Assembly (NCBI GenBank): GCA_036746235.1
Contig: DAIOEN010000025.1
Span: 1-49,378 of the forward strand
DNA length: 49,378 nt
Source: CALARM01 sp036746235
GTDB taxonomy: Bacteria; Vulcanimicrobiota; SpSt-956; JAKJGF01
Reading direction: 5' to 3'
The position numbers were made by a program, and so were the translations under genes. Under the pieces are notes generated by a model, which saw only the letters and a list, made by a program, of their open reading frames with translations, ran no database searches and was not told the origin of the DNA. Shown here in pieces: positions 7,547 through 16,021 of this stretch (position 1 is the stretch's first letter; each line of letters begins with the position of its first letter).

Positions 7547-10003
7547 ATGGATGACAGATTGACGTTTGATGATGAGGTAAAGTTAAAATATCCATCTCCT
7601 CTTGCTTTGACATATAACAGAATGGATTCTGCAGATGAGCTTTCCGCAAAACATTCACTTTTAGGTGATCTTTTTGAGGTTATATTAAAATATTATGGTA
7701 CTATTCTCATAGGACAATATTTAAGAGATAAGAAAACAGATAGAAATATAAATAAAGAATTACAAAATTTAGAGAAGTCTTCAATTGGCCACTGGGTTGG
7801 TTTTATTCGGGTTATTTTAAAGGATTATGAAAAAGAAGAACTTATCTTTCCTAAACTACATTCATATTACAATCAAAAAAGTAATGATCTTAAAGCATCA
7901 ATGGATTTGTGCAGATATTTTTCGAAAGAAAATAATAAAAAAATTGCAATACGCGATATGTTTGATCTTCTTACTAATTATCGGAATAATACTAAAGGAC
8001 ATGGTGGTACCGCTAAGATTAGTAAGTATAAGGAGATAATATCTTATCTTCAGCCGGCTCTTGAAGAGATACTTAAAGAGATGGATTTTATATGTAAATT
8101 ACCTCTTGTTTATATAAAACAAGTGAAATATAGAGAAAAAGCTTGTGAACATGTCATTGCTATTCTAAAAGCCCTTCCTAAAAATAGTAAATATACTTGT
8201 AGTGAGTCAGAGCACCTTGAAGCTGAGCGTTTATATCTTTTTTCTGAATCGTGTGAGGAATTAACTCCTCTTTTTACAATTCACCCTTTGATGATTTATC
8301 ATTCTTGTGATTCATGCAAACAAGAACAGGTCTTATTTTTAAATAAAGCTAGCAAAAATAAACTCGAATATCTTGATTATCAGTGTGGACAAATTACCAC
8401 AATTACCGAATTTAGTGAAAAAAAAAGTTATATAAACGATTATAAAGAAATGATGTTCACGTTGAAGGCTGATGTAGACGATATTGAACAATGGCCAATA
8501 TGGCAGGGAGATATAGAAAACTTAAAGGAAAAAGTAGAAATTGAAGAAATAAAAAAAGAACATAAGGATATGAAAAAAACTGATGATGTTATACATCGGA
8601 CTGCTATTCAAATAAATAGTAAAGAGATTATTACCAGCCTGAAAAGTAATGAGAAAAAATTAGAAAAAGACGAAAAAATAACAGAAAAGAAAGCAAAAAA
8701 GAAAATTTTGCAGGAGGAAACAGTAAATATAAATAAATCATTAAATAAGAAATCAATTTTAATTTTTACTATCCTGGGACTTGCCATTGCTTTACTTCTA
8801 TTCCTGAAATCGCCGTTGATTTTCTCTTATTTTAATTATAATCATGCTCTTTCACTGGCTAAAGAAAAAAAATATGGCGAAGCACTTAAATATTTAGATA
8901 AAGCTTTAGAAAGCAATCCTGATTCAGGCGAATTACTCTATGAAAAAGGAGAAATACTTTCTCTTCAGGGGAATTATAAAGAATCAGTTAATTTTTACGA
9001 TAAGGCGTTAAATTCGGACAAAGAACATGCCAGAGCTTTATTGGCTAAAGGTGTCGCTCTCTATCTTATGAATGATAAAAATCAGTCATTTAAATGTTTT
9101 GATGATTTCTGTACCCTTTCTGAAGCAAAATTGAAATATTTCGATGTAAATTCAAAAGATAATGACGGATGGACACCTTTACATTATGCAGCATACATAG
9201 GACATGAAGGTCTGGCAGGTGTTTTTATGTCTTCAGGGGCAGATATTAATGTGAGAGATAATGAGAAGAAAACCCCTCTTCATCTTGCTTCAAGCCAGGG
9301 TAATAAGCCTCTGGCGAGATTACTTATAGAAAAAAAGGCAGAAATAAATGCTGAAGATCTGAGCGGTTTTACACCGCTTCATCTTGCAAAAACAAAAGAT
9401 ATGGCAGAATTACTTTTATCATCCGGAGGAAATGTAAATTCCAGAGATGGTCAGGGACAAACACCTTTATATAATCCAAATAAAGAACTGGTTGAATTTC
9501 TTATATCCAGAGGAGCAGAGATTAATATTAAAGATAATCTGGGAAGAACGCCTTTACATAACTCTGTTTATAAAGGATACAAAGAAGTTGCTCACCTTCT
9601 TATAACAAAAGGAGCAGATATTAATATTAAAGATAACACAGGAGAAACGCCTTTACATTTGGCAGTTAATAACAGAGACATTGTTGAGTTTCTGGTATTA
9701 AAAGGGGCGGATGTAAATTCTGAAGATGATAGAGGCCGTACACCTTTACATCTGGCGGTAATTGGAGGAGATATAAAAACAGTTGAATTTCTTATATCTC
9801 ATAAAGCAAAAGTCAATCTTAAAGATGACCTTGAAGAAACTCCTCTGCATATTGCAGTAAAGGAAGGCAGAAAAGACATAGTAGAAGTGCTTCTGGAGGC
9901 CGGAGCAGATAAAAATCTTAAAGATAAAGATGGTATTACACCTTTGAAACTGGCGGAAAAAAACAATAATAAAGAAATAATGGAAATCTTCAAAAAGTTA
10001 TAA
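7547..10003 (+). CDS. HEPN-like domain, TM helix, TPR and ankyrin-repeat protein
   Basis: 818 residues with four parts. Residues 1-190 are helical, start with a YPSPLALTYNRMD motif and contain R146-NNTKG-H152, an R-x5-H match to the HEPN ribonuclease-like signature. Residues about 195-330 hold a C-x2-C plus a later Cys, possibly a metal site. A charged linker follows, then one hydrophobic helix (about 402-422). After it come two or three TPRs (about 430-530) and about nine ankyrin repeats to the end (about 535-818), with repeated TPLHLA and GADIN motifs. Topology inference: N terminus in the cytoplasm, repeats outside, or the reverse. It is 13 nt from the exported CHAT gene and probably in one operon. 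Likely role: a sensor receiving a signal through the repeats and driving the HEPN domain. RNase activity is unproven. Confidence 0.75.
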   Translation: MDDRLTFDDEVKLKYPSPLALTYNRMDSADELSAKHSLLGDLFEVILKYYGTILIGQYLRDKKTDRNINKELQNLEKSSIGHWVGFIRVILKDYEKEELIFPKLHSYYNQKSNDLKASMDLCRYFSKENNKKIAIRDMFDLLTNYRNNTKGHGGTAKISKYKEIISYLQPALEEILKEMDFICKLPLVYIKQVKYREKACEHVIAILKALPKNSKYTCSESEHLEAERLYLFSESCEELTPLFTIHPLMIYHSCDSCKQEQVLFLNKASKNKLEYLDYQCGQITTITEFSEKKSYINDYKEMMFTLKADVDDIEQWPIWQGDIENLKEKVEIEEIKKEHKDMKKTDDVIHRTAIQINSKEIITSLKSNEKKLEKDEKITEKKAKKKILQEETVNINKSLNKKSILIFTILGLAIALLLFLKSPLIFSYFNYNHALSLAKEKKYGEALKYLDKALESNPDSGELLYEKGEILSLQGNYKESVNFYDKALNSDKEHARALLAKGVALYLMNDKNQSFKCFDDFCTLSEAKLKYFDVNSKDNDGWTPLHYAAYIGHEGLAGVFMSSGADINVRDNEKKTPLHLASSQGNKPLARLLIEKKAEINAEDLSGFTPLHLAKTKDMAELLLSSGGNVNSRDGQGQTPLYNPNKELVEFLISRGAEINIKDNLGRTPLHNSVYKGYKEVAHLLITKGADINIKDNTGETPLHLAVNNRDIVEFLVLKGADVNSEDDRGRTPLHLAVIGGDIKTVEFLISHKAKVNLKDDLEETPLHIAVKEGRKDIVEVLLEAGADKNLKDKDGITPLKLAEKNNNKEIMEIFKKL

Positions 10004-10016
10004 GTTTAAGCTGTTT

Positions 10017-12734
10017 ATGAATATGCCTGATAAAAGCTTCTATTTTAAAACATATTTTTTTATAATTTTATTTTTTTTATTCCTCTCCAGAGATATTTCT
10101 CTCTGTCAGACACCTGACGAAGGCTTGTCTCTCCTGAAGGAAGGAGATGAATTATATAATAAATTCGATTATTACAGCTCTCTGGATAAATACGAAAAAT
10201 CCCTTGAGATATTCAAGAAAAACAATTTTGATGAAGGAATTTCTCTTTCACTAAACGGCATAGGGAATGTTTATAAGAATCTCGGTGATTATAAAAAAGC
10301 TCTGAATTATTATACAGATTCTCTTCAGGTAAAAAGAAAAACAGGGGATATGAAGGGGGAAGGTAACTGTTTAAATAATATTGCCGGTGTTTATAACAAT
10401 CTGGGTGATTATCAGAAAGCTCTGAGTTATTACACAGAATCTCTTCAGGTAAAGAAAAAAATAGCAGATCTTGAAGGTGCCGGAACCTGTTTAAATAATA
10501 TGGCCGGTGTTTATGATAATTTAGGAGATTATAGAAAAGCCCTGGACTATTACAGTGATGCTCTGGAGATAAACAGGAAAACCGGGAGTATTAATAGTGA
10601 AGGCAGCTGTTTGAACAACATAGGCCTTGTTTATTCATCTCTCGGTGATTATGAAAGGTCACTGGATTATTATGCACAATCTCTTGAATTAGCCAGAAAA
10701 GCAGGTTCTCCCAGGGGAGAAGGTATTTGTTTGAACAATATAGGCCTTGTTTATTCATCTCTCGGTGATTATGAAAAAGCACTGGATTATTACACACAAT
10801 CTCTGAAAATAAAGAAAAAAACAGGATTACCCTGTGACATTACTGAAGGGAATATGGGAGATATTTATCTTTCTGAGGGACAACCAGAGAAAGCCTTTGA
10901 ATTATTTAATCAAATAAAAGATACTGTGAGGCTGGGAAGATATTATCTGATTAAAAAAAATTATACACAGGCAAAAGATGAATTTATAAAAAAACTTTCG
11001 GAATATGAAAAACAGAGAAATGCAGACAGATTGTTCTGTTTATATACAGGTCTCGGACTTGCTGAAGAAGGGCTTGAAAACTATGAAGAGGCTAAAGGAT
11101 ATTATCTTAAAGCAGTGGATTTAATAGAAGAACAGAGAAACAGCCTGAATTTTTTCCAGAGGAAGAATTATTTTCAGGGAAAAATTTATTCTTTTGGCAG
11201 ACTTGAACCATATGAGGGTCTTGTAAGAGTTTATCATTATCTTAATAATGATGATGAAGGCTTTTTATATTCGGAGAGCACAAAAGCAAGGCTTTTCTCA
11301 GAAGATATAGCAAGGAAATATGAAGGCAGTGATTGCAGGATTCCCGAAGCAGTAGCCCTGGAAGAAAGAGAAATAATTAATCTTATAGCTTCTTTATATA
11401 AACAGATGGAGATTGCTGAAGAGAAAGATAACTATGACAGAATAGTGGAACTGAATAGGGAACTGAAAGGAATGAAGGAAAAACAGGAGATTTTTATAAA
11501 GAAACTCAGACAGATTTATCCGGAATATGCTTCTATTATGTATCCGAAACCTTTAATGGCAGAAGAGATAAAATTAAATTCAGATGAAGTTCTTATAGAA
11601 TATGAGGTAACAGAGAGAGAAACTCTTGCATATCTCATAAAGAATAAAGGAATAGTTAAAACTGTAGATGTTCGGATATCCAGAGAGGAACTTGTTAATC
11701 TTATCACATCATACAGGGGAGCTTTTGAAGATGTAAAAAATCTTTCTGATTTTTCCAGATTCAATCCTGAAACAGGGAAGAAGCTTTTTGATCTCTTACT
11801 TAAAGACCTTCTTTCAGAAGTGAAAAACGAGAAGATTGTTATAATCCCCGATGACATACTCTGTATACTTCCCTTTGAAGCCCTTGTGACGGAAATAAAT
11901 AATTTTCATATGAAAGACGGTAAATACGGCCCTTATCCTGAAGGAGTTAAATATACAGGAGACCTTTACAGTATTACTTATTATCAGTCAGCTTCTGCTC
12001 TGACTGTTACGGAGAATCTCTATAAAGGAGGAGGGAAAAAAGGTCTTTTTGCAGCAGGAGACCCTGTATTCAGTGAACATGACGAGAGAATTGAACATAA
12101 GAATTCACCTGAAGACCCATTTTTACTCTCATTTCAGAGTGCTCTTACAGATGGAGGTTATTTTTCCTTTCAGAGATTACCGGCCACAGGAGAACTTATA
12201 AACAGTCTGTCTGTAATTTTTTCAGGTAATATAGACTCTATGACAGGGTTTGATGCAACAGAGACAAATGTGAAAAGTAAAAAACTTGATGATTATAAAT
12301 ACCTACTTTTTGCCACACATGGGATTCTCAATAATGATGTGCCTTATATAAAAGAACCTGCTCTGGTAATGACTCTTGTAAACAATCCTGAAGGAGAAGA
12401 CGGTTTTCTCACTATGGGTGAGGTAATGAATATAAATATGGGAGCAGAAATATCAGTCCTTTCCGCCTGTAAGACAGGTCTCGGGAAAAATCTGAGAGGC
12501 GAGGGAGTTATGGGAATGGGAAGAGCTTTTCAGTATTCAGGTGTTAAAAGTGTATTGATAAGCCTCTGGAGTGTTGAGGCTGTATCTACGAACATAATGA
12601 TAGAAAAGTATTTTGAATATTTAAAAGAGGGGGCCGGTAGCAGGGAAGCTCTCCGTAAAGCGAGAGCTTATATAAGAAAAGAAGGTTATGAACATCCCAT
12701 TTTCTGGGCTTCTTTCATACTTGTGGGGAATTAA
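10017..12734 (+). CDS. Exported TPR-CHAT protease
   Basis: 905 residues. A hydrophobic signal sequence (about 12-28, ending near SLCQT) predicts export. About seven TPRs follow, five of them 40-residue kinesin-light-chain-type units, then a helical linker, then a C-terminal CHAT (caspase-HetF-associated) domain. The catalytic pair is visible: H768 in LLFATHG and C818 in VLSACKTGLG, 50 residues apart. The GEGVMGMGRAF and SVLISLWSV segments are typical of the family. There is no clear Shine-Dalgarno before ATG 10017, which is 13 nt after the upstream stop, so translational coupling is likely. CHAT domains are caspase-clan cysteine proteases, usually triggered through the attached repeats. Homologous to the CHAT protein on the opposite strand at 17827-21594, including the linker. 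Confidence 0.85.
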   Translation: MNMPDKSFYFKTYFFIILFFLFLSRDISLCQTPDEGLSLLKEGDELYNKFDYYSSLDKYEKSLEIFKKNNFDEGISLSLNGIGNVYKNLGDYKKALNYYTDSLQVKRKTGDMKGEGNCLNNIAGVYNNLGDYQKALSYYTESLQVKKKIADLEGAGTCLNNMAGVYDNLGDYRKALDYYSDALEINRKTGSINSEGSCLNNIGLVYSSLGDYERSLDYYAQSLELARKAGSPRGEGICLNNIGLVYSSLGDYEKALDYYTQSLKIKKKTGLPCDITEGNMGDIYLSEGQPEKAFELFNQIKDTVRLGRYYLIKKNYTQAKDEFIKKLSEYEKQRNADRLFCLYTGLGLAEEGLENYEEAKGYYLKAVDLIEEQRNSLNFFQRKNYFQGKIYSFGRLEPYEGLVRVYHYLNNDDEGFLYSESTKARLFSEDIARKYEGSDCRIPEAVALEEREIINLIASLYKQMEIAEEKDNYDRIVELNRELKGMKEKQEIFIKKLRQIYPEYASIMYPKPLMAEEIKLNSDEVLIEYEVTERETLAYLIKNKGIVKTVDVRISREELVNLITSYRGAFEDVKNLSDFSRFNPETGKKLFDLLLKDLLSEVKNEKIVIIPDDILCILPFEALVTEINNFHMKDGKYGPYPEGVKYTGDLYSITYYQSASALTVTENLYKGGGKKGLFAAGDPVFSEHDERIEHKNSPEDPFLLSFQSALTDGGYFSFQRLPATGELINSLSVIFSGNIDSMTGFDATETNVKSKKLDDYKYLLFATHGILNNDVPYIKEPALVMTLVNNPEGEDGFLTMGEVMNINMGAEISVLSACKTGLGKNLRGEGVMGMGRAFQYSGVKSVLISLWSVEAVSTNIMIEKYFEYLKEGAGSREALRKARAYIRKEGYEHPIFWASFILVGN
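10261..10860 (+). repeat. Five in-register 120-bp TPR-coding units
   Basis: Direct DNA repeats of exactly 120 bp starting at 10261, 10381, 10501, 10621 and 10741, coding 40-residue TPRs. The first halves of units four and five agree at 55 of 60 bases, showing recent duplication. Confidence 0.85.
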
Positions 12735-12838
12735 TTTAGCAGTAAGCTTTTTAAGAGTGAAGAAGGAATTTTTTATTATAATATTGAATTCAAAATATAC
12801 CGTTTCATAATTAAATTTTATACAGAAAGGGTGGCGAA

Positions 12839-13600
12839 ATGAATATGTTTTCCGGAAAAAAGACTTTATGTAAACTTCTGGCCTTATCAGTTATTTTTAT
12901 TATCTTCCTTGTGAACTCCTCTGTCATTGCTTCTGATGTCTACTGTCCTAAATGCGGAACAAAAGTGGAGTCGTCTGATGTATTCTGCCGTAAGTGCGGT
13001 AATAAAATGGGAGGAAGTTCTTCCTCGCCGGGTACATCCGGTTCATCCAATCTTATAAGAGGTGATAACTGGTCGAAAGAAATTTCTTTTAAAGATAAAG
13101 AAAGGGCAGGTGAAAACTGGGTTAAATCAGAGGAATTTAATAGTACGGGCGTATGGCATGTTTATCATAAGGGAGAGAATTCTAAAATATGTGTAAAACA
13201 GAAGATTGCAGTAGATGATATAACTAAAATGGAATTTAAGTGTAAATTACAGATAAATAGACGGGATGGCTCTGGATATCTTGCCTGTACATATCTTGAT
13301 GAAAGCGAGAAGGAACTTGGTAGTAGTATAATTTTATGTGGTTATGATACTACTTATGATAATATGGAATTAAAAAATAAGCCATATCAGCATATTATTG
13401 AATCTACATTTGAAGCTATACCATGGAAAGCCTGTAGAATAGATTTTCAGGATGAATTTTCAACTTATTTATATGGTATAGAGAGTAAAGAAGTAAAATT
13501 TATTGAGATAAGACTTATCTGCACCAGTGTATATAATGATAGAACAGAAATATGGGCCGGCGATTTTGACCTTCGTTACAAAGGAGGATTGATAAAATGA
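12839..13600 (+). CDS. Exported double-zinc-ribbon protein with beta-rich domain (paralogue 1)
   Basis: 253 residues. A signal peptide (about 1-31, ending VIAS) is followed directly by two C-x2-C pairs: YCPKCG and FCRKCG, residues about 36-56, a classic double zinc ribbon. A Ser/Gly linker (SSSSPGTSGSS) then leads to a roughly 180-residue domain of alternating strands (NWSKEISF, GVWHVYHKG, MEFKCKLQI, GDFDLR) that looks like a beta-sandwich, perhaps ligand-binding. AAAGGGTGG precedes the ATG. The stop overlaps the start of the next gene by 4 nt (ATGA). A zinc ribbon after an export signal is unusual because these modules are usually cytosolic. Function not recognised. Confidence 0.7.
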   Translation: MNMFSGKKTLCKLLALSVIFIIFLVNSSVIASDVYCPKCGTKVESSDVFCRKCGNKMGGSSSSPGTSGSSNLIRGDNWSKEISFKDKERAGENWVKSEEFNSTGVWHVYHKGENSKICVKQKIAVDDITKMEFKCKLQINRRDGSGYLACTYLDESEKELGSSIILCGYDTTYDNMELKNKPYQHIIESTFEAIPWKACRIDFQDEFSTYLYGIESKEVKFIEIRLICTSVYNDRTEIWAGDFDLRYKGGLIK

Positions 13601-14367
13601 GAACAAAAAATATACTGATTTTATTTTTAATAATATTTTCTTTTTTTATTTTATTTTCTATCAGTCTTGCATCAGATTACTGTCCTGCCTGTGGAGCAAA
13701 AGTAGAGGTTGCTAATAAATATTGCCCTGAATGCGGAGCCAAACTGGGAGGAAGTTCTTCATCTCCCGGTTCGTCTGGTTTATCCAACCTTATAAGAGGT
13801 GATAACTGGTCAAAAGAAATTTCTTTTAAAAATAAAGATTATGCTGGAGAAAATTGGGTTAAATCAGAGGAATTTAATGACACAGGTATATGGCATGTTT
13901 ATCATAAGGGTGACGCATCGAAAATAACTGTAAAGCAGAAGATCGTAGTAGATAATATAGCTAAGATGGAATTTAAATGTAAATTGCAGATAAATACATA
14001 TGCAAGGGGAATAGGATATATTGCCTGTACATATCTGGATGAAAGTGAGAAAGAACTTGGTAGTAGTATAATTTTATGTGGTTATGAAGGTGATGTTACT
14101 TACGATAAACTGGAATTAAAAAATAAACCGGATATGCATATTATTGAAGCTAATAACTCTATACAATGGAAGGCATGTAGAATAGATTTTCAGGATGAAT
14201 TTGAAACCTATTTATACGGTATAGACAGTAAAGAAGTAAAATTTATTGAAATAAGACTTGTTTGCGCAACTGAAATAATAAATTGTTACACAACCCCTTC
14301 AAATAATAAATCGGAAATATGGGCCGGTGATTTTGATCTTCGTTCAAAAGGAGGATTGATAAAATAA
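13597..14367 (+). CDS. Exported double-zinc-ribbon protein with beta-rich domain (paralogue 2)
   Basis: 256 residues, closely similar along its length to the previous gene, which it overlaps by 4 nt, so this is a tandem duplication translated in coupling. Signal peptide about 1-25 (ending SLAS), zinc ribbon YCPACG and YCPECG, linker SSSSPGSSGLS, then the same beta-rich domain (NLIRGDNWSKEISFK, AGENWVKSEEF, EIWAGDFDLR). The two copies differ mostly in the loop before EIWAGDF, where this copy has about ten extra residues with two more Cys. Its stop lies 2 nt from the stop of the converging caspase gene. Function unknown. Confidence 0.7.
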   Translation: MRTKNILILFLIIFSFFILFSISLASDYCPACGAKVEVANKYCPECGAKLGGSSSSPGSSGLSNLIRGDNWSKEISFKNKDYAGENWVKSEEFNDTGIWHVYHKGDASKITVKQKIVVDNIAKMEFKCKLQINTYARGIGYIACTYLDESEKELGSSIILCGYEGDVTYDKLELKNKPDMHIIEANNSIQWKACRIDFQDEFETYLYGIDSKEVKFIEIRLVCATEIINCYTTPSNNKSEIWAGDFDLRSKGGLIK

Positions 14368-14369
14368 CC

Positions 14370-16007
14370 CTATTCTCTTAATCCCCTTCCCAGAATAATT
14401 TCACCTTCTGCTTCTCCTTTTTTGACAGGATGCTGTCTATTTTTTGATTCATCAGATACCTTTTCATGGACATACTGATATATTTCATCTACAGTGATAT
14501 ATCCGTTTTTATTCATATCAGCTTTACCTTCAAGTCCTTCTAAAAGGTAATAGGTAAATATGCCGTGTCCGAGATTATCTGACTCCATAGCAACTTCATT
14601 GGCACTGCTTGCACTTATGAGGAGTCTTCCTGTACCTGAGGAAAGCTGGGTGAGAAAATCATCCGAAATATTGCCTGCCTTTATAATTTCATTACAGAAA
14701 GTCTTTCCCCCTGAAGAACCACTGTAACAGGAATCTATAAAGAATACTATACGTTTTGAGCTTATTCTTGAAAATATTTTATTAATATCCTCCATAGGGA
14801 GAGCAGTGGCAAATAGTCTGTCAGGTTTTGCATCATAGGTTACAATATATTTTGTTAAACCGTCTGCTTCATTACTGTTCGGACTTACTTCAGGAGCTCC
14901 ATGACCTGAGTAATAAATAAAAACAAGATCATCTTTTCTTGCTTTTTCGGCAAGGAATATGCCAAGGGCAGCTCTGACCTCTTCAAGTGTGGCATGTTCA
15001 TTCAGAAGCAACAGGACATGATCCTTCTTAAAACCTGCTTTATTTATGAGATAATCATACATGGATTGAGCATCTGTATCACTGTATCTTAAATTTGAAA
15101 GAACGGGACTTGCATAATTTTTTATACCTATTACTACAGCCCATTTGTCTCTTTCTACGGGAGTATAGATTACGCAAAAAATCTTTTTTGCTTCTTTACC
15201 TGCAGAATCAACAGCTCTTATAGAGATAAAATTAGTCCCTGATTTTAACTCCATATCTCTTGTAAAGGGATATTCTTTTTTCCCCTCTGCTCCGTCGAGC
15301 TTTTCTCTCCATTCCGCTTCATCATCACTTTTACCTGAATAGATTGATATTTCAAATGATTTCAGTTCGTTTAAAGCCTTTGCAGTGCCTTCTACTTTTA
15401 TCCTGTTTTCAGAGGTTTTAAAAGTTTCCCCGCTGGCAGGAAGATTTTTTACTTCTATAGATGGTCCTTCAGAACTTTTCTCTCCATTATAAGAAATTTT
15501 GTTTACTGAAGGAGTCGGAGTTATATCAGGCAATGATTTATATCCAATGGTTTCGGTAGCATTTGTTGCATAGTTACCGGGAAATTTTAAAGCTTCTTCC
15601 TTATTACTCCTGGCCTCATCATAGGCAGGGTCAATCTCTAAAGCTTTATCAAAACACCTGATAGCTTCTTCATATTGTCTGAGACTGCTTAAGGCTTCTC
15701 CTTTGTGATTCCAGGCAGTACTGAGATTGGGATTAACTTTTATGACCTTATCAAAACATTTTATAGCTTCCTCATATCTTCCCAGTTTATTCAATACTAC
15801 CCCTTTGTTGCTCAATGCTTTTATATAGGAGGGATCAATTTCTAAAGCTCTGTTAAAATATTTGATAGCATCGTCATATCTTCCCATACTGTATAAATCT
15901 ATTCCCTTATTGTTAAATTCTTCTGCTGTTTCTGCTCCGGCATAAGAAAGATTTAAAAAAAGAAAAAGAAAGATTGTTATAATAAAGTAAAAACCTTTAT
16001 ATTTCAT
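14370..16007 (-). CDS. Exported TPR protein with caspase-like (C14) protease domain
   Basis: 545 residues. Signal peptide about 1-25 (ending SYAGA), about four 34-residue TPRs (26-150), a beta-rich stretch resembling an Ig-like domain (about 195-285), then a caspase/metacaspase fold from about 289. It opens with WAVVIGIKNY, has catalytic H369 in YYSGHGA and catalytic C427 in FFIDSCYSGSSGG. Near the end DMNKNGYITVDEIYQYV resembles a calcium-binding EF-hand loop and could make activity Ca-dependent, as in some metacaspases (inference). GGGGG lies before ATG 16007. It is the last gene of a three-gene minus-strand operon (14-nt gap to the preceding gene). Confidence 0.85.
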   Translation of the reverse strand: MKYKGFYFIITIFLFLFLNLSYAGAETAEEFNNKGIDLYSMGRYDDAIKYFNRALEIDPSYIKALSNKGVVLNKLGRYEEAIKCFDKVIKVNPNLSTAWNHKGEALSSLRQYEEAIRCFDKALEIDPAYDEARSNKEEALKFPGNYATNATETIGYKSLPDITPTPSVNKISYNGEKSSEGPSIEVKNLPASGETFKTSENRIKVEGTAKALNELKSFEISIYSGKSDDEAEWREKLDGAEGKKEYPFTRDMELKSGTNFISIRAVDSAGKEAKKIFCVIYTPVERDKWAVVIGIKNYASPVLSNLRYSDTDAQSMYDYLINKAGFKKDHVLLLLNEHATLEEVRAALGIFLAEKARKDDLVFIYYSGHGAPEVSPNSNEADGLTKYIVTYDAKPDRLFATALPMEDINKIFSRISSKRIVFFIDSCYSGSSGGKTFCNEIIKAGNISDDFLTQLSSGTGRLLISASSANEVAMESDNLGHGIFTYYLLEGLEGKADMNKNGYITVDEIYQYVHEKVSDESKNRQHPVKKGEAEGEIILGRGLRE

Positions 16008-16021
16008 ATGTTTTTCCCCCT

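Noticed and set aside
10017..12734. Cytoplasmic TPR-CHAT partner of a type III-E CRISPR effector
   Set aside because: It carries a signal peptide and no gRAMP/Cas7-11 or CRISPR array is present.
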